From Canna indica (Eukaryota; Streptophyta; Magnoliopsida; Zingiberales; Cannaceae), in NCBI GenBank assembly GCA_034359265.1, contig CP136896.1, positions 34,090,001 to 34,154,000 of the forward strand: 64,000 bases of DNA. The letters run 5' to 3'. Position numbers and translations under genes: made by a program. Of the stretch, positions 10,482-23,258 are shown in pieces (the first letter of the stretch is position 1; every line of letters starts with the position of its first letter). The notes under the pieces are model-generated. The model saw nothing but the letters and a program-made list of their open reading frames with translations. It was not told where the DNA came from and did not search any database.

Positions 10482-11357
10482 GCACCAAAAATGTCGGTAA
10501 TTGTTCCTTAGGTAAAAACTAGTAAACGATATATTTTTAAGGATTTTTTGGAAGCCTTTAGCCTACCCATACTTGACTAGAAAGATTAGAAAATTTCTAT
10601 TTTTCAGAAATTTGTACTAGACCCAAAAAGTTAGATTTTGATTCTTAAGAATTTTGATTTTTTAGATATTTTTATTGAACCAAATGGGAGGTAATCCTTT
10701 TATAACGTTTATGTTTTAAAGTTATAAACTTCATAGTGAAGATGGAACCCAGAATCGAGCCAAACCAAGCAGTCTGCCCAGTTTCGATCGACCAGTCGGT
10801 CGATCGAATGCTGCCAAAACATGGCAGTAGGCAAGTCGGTCGACCGAAGTGTGCCAGAAAATGGTAGTATGCCCTCGATCGCTCAGTCGCTCGACTGATG
10901 ATCGACCGGACTTGCGGTCGGAAGGCGAAAACGGCTAGTTTCCTAGCCGTTGAGTTGGGTGTTTCATGCCAACTCTTCATGGCTTATAAATACCAAGCCA
11001 TGGGAGTCTTTCCTCTATGATTCTATTGAGCCATTCTTGATCATTCTCAAAGATTTCTTGATCCATCCCTTTGAAAATCCTAGTTTCCATGATACATCCT
11101 TGATCTTGCCTCAAAGTATTTATTGTATTATTTATTTGCTCCATTATTTATGTATTTTTGTGATTTATTTTAGTGTATTTGAGCTTGTAAAGACCTAGAT
11201 TGTTAGGTCTTGGAATTGGTTGGTTGCCTTTGTGTTTGAGGCTTAATTCCACCGGTTTCAACATAGTTTACTAGGATTAGTTGAGTTGTCCCTTAGGGTT
11301 GAGGTGGAAGAGTGCTCTCGGTAAGAAGGTGGAGACTTTCGAGTGTGGAAGTGCCTT
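10482..11357 (+). mobile_element. LTR fragment, family B (both ends missing)
   Basis: The sequence matches the LTR at 29505-30336 from 'GTCGGTAATTGTTCCTTAGG' onward, so roughly the first 350 bp of the LTR are absent. It has the GGTCGACCG-type array (10790-10920) and TATAAATA at 10985. It stops at TGCCTT, where it joins family C gag sequence. The last 135 bp (11223-11357) duplicate 24376-24510, so it is a second LTR copy rather than the other half of the LTR at 24376. Confidence 0.8.
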
Positions 11358-11992
11358 TGGGGGCATCTTCATCCTTTTTTGCCTTCATATGGATCTCATG
11401 GGTCATGAGAGATCCAATGAGTTCGGTGATCTTCATGGTGCCAAGATTCTTGGCCTCCATGATAGCAACCACCTTTGGATCTCCATGATCGAAGAAGCTT
11501 CCTCACTTTTTCTTCCTCTTGTATGTCCCTTCCAAGGTTAGTTAAAGCATTGATAATATTTTGAAAATGAGCATACATTTGATTTATGTTCTCATGAGTA
11601 TGCATTTTAAAGAGCTCATAGTCATGCATAAGCAAATTTATTTTGGACTCTTTAACTTGGGAAGTTCCCTCATGGGTAGTTTCTAAAACATGCCAAATAT
11701 CAAAAGCATATTTACAACATGATAATGTATTAAACTCATTTATAGATAAACCACAATGTAATGCATTCACTACTTTGGCATTTCAATTAAACAATTTGAT
11801 CTCTTCTCGAGACCAATCATCCATGCTCTTGGAGGGTAGTTCATAATTAACATGAATAGTAATCCAAACATCTAATCCTAGGGATTGCAAGAAAATACTC
11901 ATCCTAGTTTTCCAATAGGGATAATTGTTTCCATCAAAAAGAGGTGGTGCATGAGTTGAAAACCCTTGACCTAGTGTGATACTAGAATCCAT
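11358..11992 (-). pseudogene. Retrotransposon gag fragment (family C, copy 1)
   Basis: On the minus strand the N-terminal piece (11992-11783: MDSSITLGQGFST, YPYWKTRM) is followed by a UBN2-type gag segment (11770-11396: AFDIWHVLETTHEG, QVKESKINLLMHDYELF) in a different frame. This is the Copia-type gag fold used for the capsid. It is cut at 11358, where it fuses to LTR family B at the shared bases TGCCTT. The knuckle and C-terminal parts are absent. It is nearly identical to the start of the second copy at 16364-15770. Confidence 0.85.
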
Positions 11993-12033
11993 AAAGTGTA
12001 GGTTAGATGGTTAAATCTATTCCTACAACCTTT

Positions 12034-12044
12034 CTCTGATACCA
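12034..12044 (-). other. Primer-binding site, family C copy 1
   Basis: The reverse complement is TGGTATCAGAG, which matches the 3' end of the plant initiator Met tRNA and lies two bases from the LTR edge at 12047. Confidence 0.85.
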
Positions 12045-12046
12045 AT

Positions 12047-13267
12047 TGTTGAGTGAATACCCACACTAGAAGGGGGGGGTTGAATAGTGTTGGGTTAATT
12101 TTAACTTCAACTGAATTTCTTTTAAATCAATTCAAACTTCACCTGAAACTAAGTGCGACTAAATGATATTCGTTAGCAAATATGAAAAGCAATTATAAGC
12201 AATCAAACAAGGCAGTGCAAACACAACGGCTTATAGTGGTTCGGCCAACACCGCCTACTCCACCACCTTGGCTCCCCACCAAGGATTTCTAACCAACTCC
12301 TTTATAGATAATGTGTTTCCCTTTGAATACAACCAAGGACTCACTTCTCAACCCTTTGAGAATGCCTCACACCTATTCACCTAGGCAAAACACAATTCTA
12401 CAAAGGAAACCCTAAGTGTTTAACCTAACACACCTAATAAGCTAACAATGGAAACCTAGTTTAATAACAAGAAAAATAACAACAAAGGAGCTAAAAATTA
12501 AACCACACAAGTGAGCTCCCTTCCAAACCCTCCAAAGCCTCCAACTCATCAAGATGTAGAGCTCGAAGTGAAGCCAGAGATGAGGCAGAAAGAATGCTTC
12601 GAGTAGATGAGCGATCGTCGAAGCTTGCGCGATGAAATCCACTTGGGAAGGCTCAAGAACACTCTAGGAGATCTTCAATGAATGGTTAAAAACCTCTTGG
12701 AAGGCTGGTGAGGGGTATTTATAACCCCTCACTCGGTAGCTCCGCCCAACGGGCATTTTTTCTGCCCGTTGGGGATGCCCGTTGGTTAAAAACACAATTC
12801 ATGACAACCTGCAGCTTTTGGGCGCACTTCGATCGACCGACTGGTCGACCGAATTGGCTACTGCCAATTTTTCACCATATTCGGTTGACCGAATTGGATA
12901 CTGCCAATTTTTGGCTTCATTCAGGTGATCGACCGGTCGACCAAACCTAGGCAGAGACTGTTTCTTCGAGTTTTCTTCTTGCGCGCTTCGCTTCCGGGTT
13001 TTGTTACCAAGTCTTGACTTGGATGGTATTAGAATTAGGTTTGGGATATATACCTAGAGACATATTTCATGAATTCTATTTCTAACTCTAGATTTTCTAC
13101 TCGATCTATGACAGAGCCATTTTTGTCGATTCTTGTTTTTCACCAAACGAACTTCGCGCACATACCGTAACCTCAACCTGAGATCAAACACTTGATAAAC
13201 TCATTAGAATAAGTTTGTTATCATCAAAATCAAGATGATGACCAAGGTTGAAAACCTTAGTCCAACA
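12047..13267 (-). mobile_element. LTR, family C (shared between two tandem copies)
   Basis: This 1,221-bp LTR on the minus strand begins TGTTGGACTAAGG (at 13267) and ends CACTCAACA (at 12047). It has a primer-binding site on its left and a polypurine tract on its right. It therefore serves as 5' LTR of the truncated copy on the left and 3' LTR of the copy on the right. It contains the GGTCGACCG-type motifs (12828-12945), a TATA box within GAGGGG/CCCCTC (12710-12730) and a CCTTGG/CCAAGG hairpin (12266-12284). Confidence 0.93.
12716..12723 (-). promoter_or_regulatory. TATA box of family C LTR
   Basis: TATAAATA on the minus strand is enclosed by the perfect 6-bp inverted repeat GAGGGG (12710-12715) and CCCCTC (12725-12730). 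Confidence 0.7.
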
Positions 13268-14739
13268 ATCTCCCCCTTTTTGATGATGACAAACTTCTCA
13301 ATAAATGCATTAAGAAAGATATCAACAAGCATAGCATTTCATCAAGTGAATGTATAATGCTCCCCCTATCAACATGCATAATTAGAATAAACTCCCCCTA
13401 ACTATATGCATGTCTATCTCTAGATTCTTCTCCCCCTTTTGACATCAATCAAAAAGGGCCTAAGTTAAGCACTTCTAGACTTTCCTTAAATTCCACAATG
13501 ATAAGATTTAAGCATACATGTTATCATGGATGCTTTGAAATAATAAACACAAGTTTCAAGATATGTCAAGAGGGTTATACATAATCGATTATGGGATATC
13601 CAAAATGCATTTACTCAATAAGGACTAAGTTTTCGATTTTTGATAAAGATGTATCCAAAATCATGTAAAATTGAATTCTCAATGAAACTTTTTGCAACTT
13701 TTTCAGCGAAAACTAGATTTTTCAAGCAAAGTGCAAAAATAAGAATTTTTCTAAAATAAATTTTCTGCATTTTTTTAGATTAATTTTCACGTTTTATTGA
13801 AAAAAACTCATTTTTCATAATCATTTCTAATTTTGATCAAACTTGTATATGACTAAGATATGATCATTCTAATCATGTATACAAAGTTTGAGTTACTAGA
13901 AACAGTCCCAAAGATTACTCAAATGACTTGGCACAATTTTGATCAAGAATTAACATGGTATAACAACAAATTGTCTACAAGTCATTTTCTTAAAAGCTCA
14001 TGAATTTTCATATAAACACAATCAAGTACTTTATCATGAGCAAGGTGCAAGAGTTTCTACATGCTTTATGAGGTATCATACTACATGGTGCAAAGGTGAA
14101 ACTACTACCTCATAGAATTTTCAAGTATTTAGCATGCGTTCTCTAAAAACATTTGCATCCTAATCAATGCTTAACTTGCAAGTAATTGAAACATAAAAGG
14201 CACAATAGACATTTTCTTACTTAGCAAGTTCATAAACTAGATAACAAAGGAGAATCAAGTTTATTTCTCAAAAGTCAAGTTTTGCTAACTAGTGGGGATT
14301 CATTTTTCAAAATACAACCAAAATTGAAATCAAAATGAATCAAGAAGATCTCAAGAAGTGAAAGGCATTTTACAATCAAGATCTCAAACCCTTCCAAAGG
14401 TTGAAAACCAATACGGCCACAATTAGCCAAGATTTTAAAACCAAAGGTTGCATAGACCCATTATAGGTCACAAATGGTCTCCGAGGAGACCGAAAATAAA
14501 ATGAAAAATTGAAATCTAAAAACTTGATGTCATAAGGATGTTAATCAAGGGTGAATACATGGACAATCAAATATAAAGTGAGTACTAAATAAAGCATATA
14601 CACTAATTATCAAACTCCAATAGTGATGCAAGCAAGAGTAGAGTTAGGAGTTGATACTGATCACATTGGTCAAGAAGTTGCAACAATCTTAATTCCTCTT
14701 TCTTTACTTTCCAAGCAACTTCAAGCCATCAATGTGTCT
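13268..14739 (-). other. Non-coding interior of family C element, with polypurine tract
   Basis: Next to the LTR, the minus strand reads a purine tract AAAAAGGGGGAGAT (13268-13281). A second purine-rich tract lies near 13430-13460. The rest is AT-rich and has no frame of note. Protease, integrase, RT and RNase H would be expected here between gag and the 3' LTR; I find none of them. Confidence 0.75.
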
Positions 14740-15695
14740 TCATTTAAGTGTAGAGTATCCCCCTTCATTTAAGCATGAAGACTTTGGTACCCAAATTTCT
14801 TTGGATCCTTGGGGGTTAGAAGATTTTGGAACCCAAAGTGATTTTGCATTAGGGTTCCTTTTTAATACACAATCCCTAACCATATGTCCATACATGCCAT
14901 AACAAAAACAATGACCTTTAGATTTAATAGAAGCATGATGATGGACATGAATGTGCGGATGAGCATGGGAAGATACTTTAGAGAATTTTGCATAAGAGGC
15001 ATGGGCATACATATTTTTTATTTTCTCATTTAATGAAAGTAACTCATTTTTTAATGATAACATGCCAACATTCAATTTTTCAATTTGTAAGCATAATGAG
15101 GCATTTTCAATTTTCAATGAGTCATTCAAATTTTGTAGATCTATATTTTTCTTTTCTAAGGAATTTTTATCGTTGTCTAGAAGTTCAACCTTCATTCTTG
15201 ACTCATTACAAGAAAGCAAAAGATCATCATTTTCTTGTTCTAGCATTTTATTTTCCTTTTTAAGTTCCTTGAATCTTTTTCTAACACTACTAAATTCTTC
15301 ATACATATGCTCAATTTCATTTTCTAATTCTACTTGTGTAAATATATTACCACCTATAGTAATAGTGGGTACCTCATTATCCTTCCTCATGAAACAAAGG
15401 TTTGCATTCTCCCTTGAGCTTTCTTCCCCACTTGAAGGTCGTGATGACTCGCTTACATCCCAAGTATCCATTAGTGCTTTCTTCTTCATCCTTCTTCTTT
15501 TATCTTTCTTTGAGGATGATGAGGAGGTGAGTTTGGTCTTAGGACAATCGCTCTCCAAGTGTCCGGGCTTGTTGCATTGGAAGCACATGATTCTATTTTT
15601 GCCCTTCTTCTTCTTGAGAGGCTTTCCCATTAGCTCCATCAACATCCGTCCAAGATGAATCATATCTTCATGGTACTCAAATCCTTCATTCTCTA

Positions 15696-15726
<31 letters not shown>

Positions 15727-16364
15727 GGTCCTATCACCAAATGATGCTTTTAAGGCAATATTTTTGCCTTTGGGGGCATCTTCGTCCGTTTTTGCCTTCA
15801 TATAGATCTCATGGGTCATGAGAGATCCAATGAGTTCGGTGATCTTCATGGTCCCAAGATTCTCGACCTCCATGATAGCAACCACCTTTGGCTCCCATGC
15901 GTTGGGAAGTGATCAAAGAAGCATCCTCATTTTTTCTTCCTCTTGTATGTCCCTTCCAAGATTAGTTAAAGCATTGACAATATTTGAAAATGAGCATACA
16001 TTTGATCTATGTCCTCATGAGTATGCATTTTAAAGAGTTCATAGTCATGCCTAACCAAATTTATTTTGGACTCTTTAACTTGGGAAGTTCCCTCATGGGT
16101 AGTTTCTAAAATATGTCAAATATCAAAAGCAGATTTACAACATGATATGGCATTTTAATTAAACAATTTGATCTCTTCTTGAGACCAATCATCCATGCTC
16201 TTGGAAGGTAGCTCATTATTAACATGAATAGTTCTCCAAGCATCTAATCCTAGGGACTGCAAGAAAATATTTATCCTAGTTTTCCAATAGGGATAATTGT
16301 TTCCATCAAAAAGAGATGGTGCATTTGTTGAGAACCCTTGACCTAGTGTGATACTAGAATCCAT
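14740..16364 (-). pseudogene. Retrotransposon gag (family C, copy 2), frame-broken
   Basis: The N-terminal piece lies at 16364-16155 (MDSSITLGQGFST, WKTRINIFLQ). The UBN2 part at 16154-15886 has stops. A long open part (15885-14740, 381 aa) carries a Ser run encoded by ATC/ATG-type repeats (15695-15727), a CCHC knuckle CFQCNKPGHLESDC (about 15590-15545), a long Leu/Glu/Asn-rich coiled coil (about residues 190-300) and a second knuckle-like CFCYGMYGHMVRDC whose second Cys is Tyr. Gag would form the virus-like particle. No pol follows. A gap of about 20 bp relative to copy 1 around 16146 removes part of the UBN2 domain. Confidence 0.88.
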
Positions 16365-16403
16365 AAGTGTAGGTTAGATGGTTAAATCTATTCCTACAAC
16401 CTT

Positions 16404-16414
16404 GCTATAATACC
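16404..16414 (-). other. Primer-binding site, family C copy 2 (mutated)
   Basis: The reverse complement is TGGTATTATAG, a mutated version of TGGTATCAGAG at the expected place beside the LTR. Confidence 0.7.
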
Positions 16415-16417
16415 AAT

Positions 16418-16605
16418 TGTTGAGTGAATACCCACACTAGAAGGGGGGGTTTGAATAGTGTTGGGTTAATTTTAACTTCAATTGAATTTCTTTTAAATCA
16501 ATTCAAACTTCACCCAAAACTAAGTGTGATTAAATGATATTCGTTAGCAAATATGAAAAGCAATTATAAGCAATCAAACAAGGCAGTACAAACACAAGAA
16601 CTTAT
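16418..16605 (-). mobile_element. 5' LTR of family C copy 2, outer part
   Basis: The first 188 bp of the LTR (plus-strand reading) match 12047-12236. The LTR then stops at CTTAT, where a CACTA element begins, and resumes at 23347. The two parts sum to 1,217 bp, against 1,221 bp in the intact partner LTR. Confidence 0.92.
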
Positions 16606-17123
16606 CACTACAACAGATACGGTCAGTGGCCGCATAATTTTTCATGGCTACAAGTTAACTTATCGTGACTACAAATCGTTAGCCACGAAATAATTTTCGT
16701 TGAATACTCGTGGATATAAATGGCATAGCTACTGATCAATAGTCACAAACCTCGTAGTACGTGGAAACAATATATATCATTTGCCACGAAAATTATTGTT
16801 AGTATTGAACTATTACAAATGTGGATAATAACATTGTTCGTGGTAATTACCTCATACAATATTCATCATAAAATGTACTTTAGCCACATAGATATCATAA
16901 CCAATACATGTTATAATGAAATGTAATCATGAAAGTTTCGTGCATATTAGTCATCTAGCTTTGTGGCTAATAGTGTAGTTCGTGGCAACTTACTACTTAA
17001 GTTAATAATCTTAAAAGTTATTATCCACAATTAGTTTCATAACTACAAATAATAGGTAAGATTAGCCACGAGTATTATCGCTAATATTGTATAATATGTT
17101 TGTGACAATATAACCAGTCGTGG

Positions 17124-18521
17124 CAAATGATTGATCAACTAATCGTCATATAAAATTAGTTCCAACAATAAATTTATGGCAATTAATGAACTATAATCAA
17201 TGAACCACACGTGGTAATTGAAAATATTTGTTCCCATGAAATTTATGTGACAAATATTAGAGTTCTTGCCACAATAACACTTATATATTTTTATGGCAAA
17301 TTGCACTGATAGCCACGAAAACAAATATCGTAATAACAAGCTTGAGAGAGTTGTTGTCACGTTTTTTGTTGTTGTAAATGCTTACAGAGCATTGCTCACG
17401 AATTTTTTTGTGAATAACATTTATCCTACTTTAGTGGCAAACAATATCGTGGCAAATGATTCAAAAACATCAATCACAAACATTCGTGGTTAATGTTGGA
17501 TTCACATTTACAACTGTATTTGCAATACAAATCATATGACATTAATCAAAATATCAATAATTATCAAAAACATTCTTCACAATAATTCAAATATATCATA
17601 TCTAACAATGTCTCAAAAACATAGTCTCGTGAGTAGCAATATTAATTTTTCATCAAAAAAAAAAAACATTAAACAAGTTTGAATTGGTGAAATACTCCAA
17701 AATACAATGAGTGTTATAAAAAGTTTCTATAACATTGTCAACATATTGTTTTTCAGTCTTTACTTGTGAGCACATATTACAATGATATCAAGTAGAAATG
17801 ACCTGCACCAATAACCATAAGGCAAATGATCGATCAACTAATCGTCATATAAAATTAGTTCCAATAATAAATTTATGGCAATTAATGAACTATAATCAAC
17901 GAACCACACGTGGTAATTAAAAATATTTGTTCCCATGAAATTTATGTGACAAATATTAGAGTTCTTGCCACAATAACACTTATATATTTTTGTGGCAAAT
18001 TTCACTGATAGCCACGAAAACAAATATCGTAATAACAAGCTTGAGAGAGTTGTTGTCACGTTTTTTGTTATTGTAAATGCTTACAGAGCATTGCTCATGA
18101 ATTTTTTTGTGAATAACATTTATCCTACTTTAGTGGCAAACAATATCATGGCAAATGATTCAAAAACATCAATCACGAACATTCGTGGTTAATGTTGGAT
18201 TCACATTTACAGCTGTATTTGCAATATAAATCATATGACATTAATCAAAATATCAATAATTATCAAAAACATTCTTCACAATAATTCAAATATATCATAT
18301 CTAACAATGTCTCAAAAACATAGTCTCGTGAGTAGCAATATTAATTTTTCATCAAAAAAGAAAATATTAAACAAGTTTGGATTGGTGAAATACTCCAAAA
18401 TACAATGAGTGTTATAAAAAGTTTCTATAATATTGTCAACATATCGTTTTTCAGCCTTTACCTGTGAGCACATATTACAACGATATCAAGTAGAAATGAC
18501 CTGCACCAATAACCATAAATA
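17124..18521. repeat. Tandem duplication, two units of 699 bp
   Basis: The blocks 17124-17822 and 17823-18521 are near-identical, with all landmarks offset by 699. For example, the A-rich run at about 17656 reappears shortened at about 18355. The block covers the AT-rich subterminal part of CACTA 2 up to just before the last exon of the second gene. Few differences suggest the duplication is recent relative to the rest. Small ORFs in it appear twice and are not genes. Confidence 0.93.
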
Positions 18522-18655
18522 TTGTTATCAAGTAGAAATGACGTAGTCTATTGTAGTCTAATGTAATATTATATCATTAACCATTACAATTAATATATTC
18601 ATTGAAACCTAAAGAACTTAATAGCAAAAATTTATAATATGTATACCTGTGCCAC

Positions 18656-20660
18656 CTAACGTGACTGAAAGAAAGCCTCCATCTTCTCTTCCATCTGTCT
18701 TTGTCGATCCTCCATTGTTATTATCTTTTGTTGTTGAGATTGAATTTGTTCCTGTTCAGATTGAATTTGTGCATGTTGAGATTCAATCTTCTCTTCTTGA
18801 GATTTAATATGCTCTGAAAGCTCCTCAGAACGCTTCTCAGCTGTTTCAGCTCGTCTCTGTGTTTGCTCAAGTTCAATGGCAGCATTTACCCTTGAAGATG
18901 AAGGAGGGCGAACACCATACCCTAAACCTTGAGAATACCCTGGCCTTGTACCCATGACTTGCCGAAAAATTTGGTCCTCTGTCATCAACGGCTCCCCTCC
19001 AGATTGTGTAGTAGCTTCAATGACCTCAGCTTGTGCAACAACCATAGCATCCTATAAATCAAATCAGTATGAAAAAGATATATATATATAAAACATATGT
19101 AGTACATATAAGAACTTATGCACATACAAATTTTTCCTTCGCTTGATCATGAGTCCATCCTTTTCCCTCTTTGAAATGAACATGCTTATACATCTTAATC
19201 AAGCTACCAGGTGCATCGGTAGTAGTATCTCGCTACATATTATAAAAATAAAATGATAGCATATTATAATTTAAACTTTCAACATAACACAGAAAGAAAC
19301 ACTAAAAAGGTGAACGAGAAAATGAATAAATAACCTCCCAAAATGATGAAACAAGTATATCTAACAACACTTGGGTATTAAAAACTCTTAACATAATCAA
19401 AGAAATAAAGAGTAAGATATACAAATTTTAAAATAAACATTCTCGTACCAGGTCATGGAGATGTTGGATAAAAGGCTTTGAGCCTCCACAATGATTAACC
19501 ACAAGGTTCTTGTGATTTTTAGAATTGACCTCACTTCGTTTCTGATTGATAATACACATTTATATGGAAAATCGGTTTATCAAGTAACATCGTCAAGCTT
19601 AAATTATCATCACCATGCTCGCATATCAAAGGTTATGTTAAGAGTAATATCGTCAAGTTTATTGAGATATACCTGAATCTTTTCATCCATAAAATGCTGG
19701 CAGATCATCTCCCAATCTCCTTGTGAGACTCCATCATATGGACATTTGAGTGCTAATTCATTTCCACCTTTGTCTTCAAAATGTTTGTTCAGCTTTGCTC
19801 TGTATTCCCTGAACCGTTGTTGAATCAATAGGTTGATTGCAGCTCTCACATGATGAGTCTCAAGATCAATATCAAATTTATCCTGAATGTTCAAAATAAA
19901 TTATGAGTATTATAAGAAAAAAATAAACATCTAAAGAATGTATTTAACTACAATCAGTTTACCATAATTAGGTCATATATAGGAATTAGATGACCCTCTT
20001 CAACTTCATACCAGTTCCGACAATTGAAAGGCATATGATCTCGACATAAAATTCCAACCTCTCTAATAAATTCCTTTGCCCACATGCCAACTAGACGAGT
20101 CTTTTCCTTCTCTATCTCTATCTTAGGGCGACCTGCTCTTTTAATGTGCTGGTTCAAACTAGCATTGATTGCTTTACCACGTCCTGCTCTTTTCGTGGCA
20201 TCAGGAGCTATAAAGAACATTTAGAAAGTTTTGTTATCTTGCAATATATGAAGGATCATTTCAAAGTATAAAACTTTCAAAGTTGAGAAAGGCTACCAGC
20301 ACCCTCTACCAATGTCTGAGAGGCAGAAACTTCTAGTTGTGTTGCCCTAATGGATAGATTAGATGACCAATTTGAATGTCCAGCAACTTGGGGAGCTCGT
20401 TCCCTTGGTACCAGATTTGACACTAATCATAACAGACAAATCGAAATCAATCTACTAGCCATATAAAACTTGAGATGAGTAATATGCCAAGAAAAATAAA
20501 ATGGTAAAAGTAATTTCTTCTAACTTACCAATTCTATTCTCAGGTGCCTCCATTGAGATCTCTACTTGCACATCACTCAAGCGGGAACCAAAAGGTGCAT
20601 TTGATTCCCCAGCAACTTGTGAAACTTGCCCTATTCTTGTCACATTTTGCATAAGCATAA
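18656..20660 (-). CDS. CACTA 2 second gene, Transposase_24-type (TNPA-like)
   Basis: Exons are read on the minus strand. 20658-20520 and 20430-20295 are variable N-terminal parts. 20220-19966 contains GRGKAINASLNQHIKRAG and CRNWYEVEEG. 19880-19675 contains RFREYRAKLNKHFEDKG and WEMICQHFMDEK. A short exon near 19545-19450 reads HCGGSKPFIQH, the counterpart of the HTGGSKSF motif. 19180-19130 reads GWTHDQAKEKF. The last exon (19048-18656) ends in a strong Gln/Glu coiled coil (residues about 60-125). GT/AG borders fit at several joins. The frame looks open, unlike CACTA 1. It probably binds subterminal repeats. Exact exon borders are approximate. Confidence 0.75.
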
Positions 20661-21043
20661 CAAATAATTACTGAAATAATTTCTAGAATATATCATTCAA
20701 TGATTACTGGAAATATATTGTCATATATCACTAAAATATTGAAGTGTTGAAATTGAAATAATTTCACATTCCTCCGTGTTATGTATCTCCTTTGTGACAT
20801 AACTTACCAACATCGTTGTTATGGATCTCCTCCGTGTTCCCTAGTTGCACACTGTTAGAGGATGGATGAGAAGGTACAGTTGAACGTGTGGATGATCTCA
20901 AAAATCATTTTCCCGGTGCCATATGCAATGCTGCAAGATCATGTATCATGTTTATCAATAATAATATAATAAGCATATAACATAATTCTAACTTTAAATA
21001 AAAAATAAAAAAACTAAATGAACAAATAACATACAAATCATTG

Positions 21044-23258
21044 TTACATATCAACATCGTTATAGTCTGAATTGCATAGTTCAACGTTATTGGAGTTGAT
21101 TGTTTCATCCTCCAATTCAATCTCATCATCCACTATAGTAGTTGTTTGAACATTATCTACTTGTATCCACTCAAGGTTTGCATTTCTCCTACTCAAAGAA
21201 AATGCTTCCAGGTCTTCGTCGTCGACATCATCATTCTCCTCAATGATTATGGTGGTTTGCTCACATTGCATATATTGATATGGTTCATCAGCAATGTAAG
21301 GCTCAATTTCATCCCTATCCTCATCGTCCTCATCATCATCAACTTCCATGACATCGTAGGAATTCCTTGGTTGAATCTTTTGTACAACATGCCAATCACC
21401 CCCTAATTTAGTATCCTTAACATAGAATACTTGCTCTGCTTCTGATGCAACGATATATTGGTCATTTTTGTACCACTTGCGGGAGACATTAACACTGGTA
21501 AAGAAGCAATCTTTTTGAATTCTCGTTCTCGTGTTGCCAACATCCCACCAATCACACTCGAAGAGAAAAACACGGTAGCCTTTGATGTAACTCAACTCAA
21601 TGATATTCTTGATGACACCGTAAAAACCAATCTCGGTGGATTGATGATCTCCCTTGACTACTACACCACTGTTTTGAGTGATAAGGTTCTTTTCCTTCTC
21701 TGCAGTATGAAATCGAATGCCATTACTAATGCACCCACTATACCATCTGGCTCGTGAGTTAGGACCAATAGCCAAGGAATACATAGCCTCCGTAGCTTTG
21801 GTAGATTTTTGTTGGCGTAATTGCACCATCTAATTTTATAAAATTGTGAAATAATTGAATTAATTTCAGCATGTCTAAGATTGTAATAAAAAATATAAAG
21901 AATGAATCTATTTTCTTACGCGTGCTCGAAACCAATTTGCAAATTCTCTTTCATGTCTCTTTTGCACATTTATCTCACTTTGCTTTTGCAATTCACGAAT
22001 ATGCTCCCTAAAGCAACATAAAACATATAGAGTGAAATTACTTTCCGTATAGCTCTCAAAATGTATATAAAAATAAACTACTATAAGTACACTTACTCTA
22101 AGTATGAGGCTATTTCCTCGCAGTTATTCAAAATATACCACTGAACCTTCTCAAGAGTAGACTTCTCCATTAGTTTCATGTTATTCGGAGAGCTTAAAGT
22201 GCAAATACTATGTCTAAAAACCGATAGCTCACTATTTTTCATGCCACCATCATAATTTCTTTCTTCTTGATTGAATTTGGTTTCTACTCCACTCGGATAC
22301 ATTGAGCAAAATGTCAAGCATTCGCTATCAATGTAGGCTTCAGCAATTGAACCTTTGGGTCGAGCTCTATTCCTCACATACTTTTTCAACTTGTGAAGAA
22401 ATCTGCTCGAAAATGAAGAATCCACTTAGGAGATCAAATTTAAGAGAAAACTAACTCAAGTTACAAAAAACATTAATATTACCTTTCAATCAGATACATC
22501 CAACGATATTGCATGGGTCCTGCAAGCATTGCTTCTTCGAGCAGATGAATTGCTAAATGCACCATGACATCAAAGAATGTAGGTGGAAATATCCTCTCCA
22601 ACTTGCATAATATAATTGCAATATCTTTATCCAACATCTGCAAGTCTTCCATTTTCAAGGTTCTACTGCACAATTCTTTGAAGAAGATGTTAAACTCCAC
22701 TAGTGAAGTGTATAACTCTTTATCCAAATAATCCCGTATTGCAACAGGGAGGAGTCGTTGCAGTAAAATGTGACAGTCATGACTCTTTAGGCCATAAATA
22801 GTTTTTTGGTTTACATTCACACACCGACTAATATTGGATGCATAACCGTCAGGGAATTTGACTGACTTCAACCATTCACAAAATAGTTTTTTGTCTTCAG
22901 AGGACAATGTATAAGAAGCTTGTGGCATTAGAAATTTATCTCCATCAGAAATCAAAAGCAATTCCTTTCTTATACCTATTTCTTGTAAGTCCATGCGAGC
23001 CTTTGGCCCATCCCTCATTTTTGAATCGATATCCAACAAGGTTCCTAAGATGTTATCACATATGTTTTTCTCAATATGCATGACATCAAGATTGTGTCTT
23101 AGCTTTAGTGTTTTCCAATAAGGCAATTGAAAGAAAACACTCTTTTTAGTACAATTCAACTCCGAATCGGTGCGTTTTCTCTTCCGGTTGCTTGATAATT
23201 TTCCAAATATGACTTCTGGAATATTATCAAGTTGTTCAAGCACTTCTTCACCTGACAA
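21044..23258 (-). pseudogene. CACTA 2 TNP2-type transposase, N-terminus deleted
   Basis: Minus-strand exons run 23258-22483, 22402-22097, about 22008-21920 and 21829-21044. The intron at 22403-22482 has clean GT..AG borders and joins YLIER to FLHKLKKYVRN, the usual DUF4218 junction. Motifs in order are RHNLDVMHIEKNICDN (TNP2 C-terminal part), GLKSHDCHILLQRLLP, FPPTFFDVMVHLAIHL and GPMQYRW (DUF4218), then WYSGCISNGIRFHT and VASEAEQVFYVKD (DUF4216), ending in an acidic tail. The retained frames have no stop, but the transposase-associated domain and the N-terminal half of TNP2 are gone, so it cannot be active. Confidence 0.9.

Noticed and set aside
15062..15658. 198-codon plus-strand Phe/Ser-rich frame
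   Set aside because: It is antisense to the coiled-coil part of the family C gag.
17139..18192. Small duplicated ORFs as genes
   Set aside because: They lie in AT-rich subterminal transposon DNA and appear twice only because of the 699-bp duplication.
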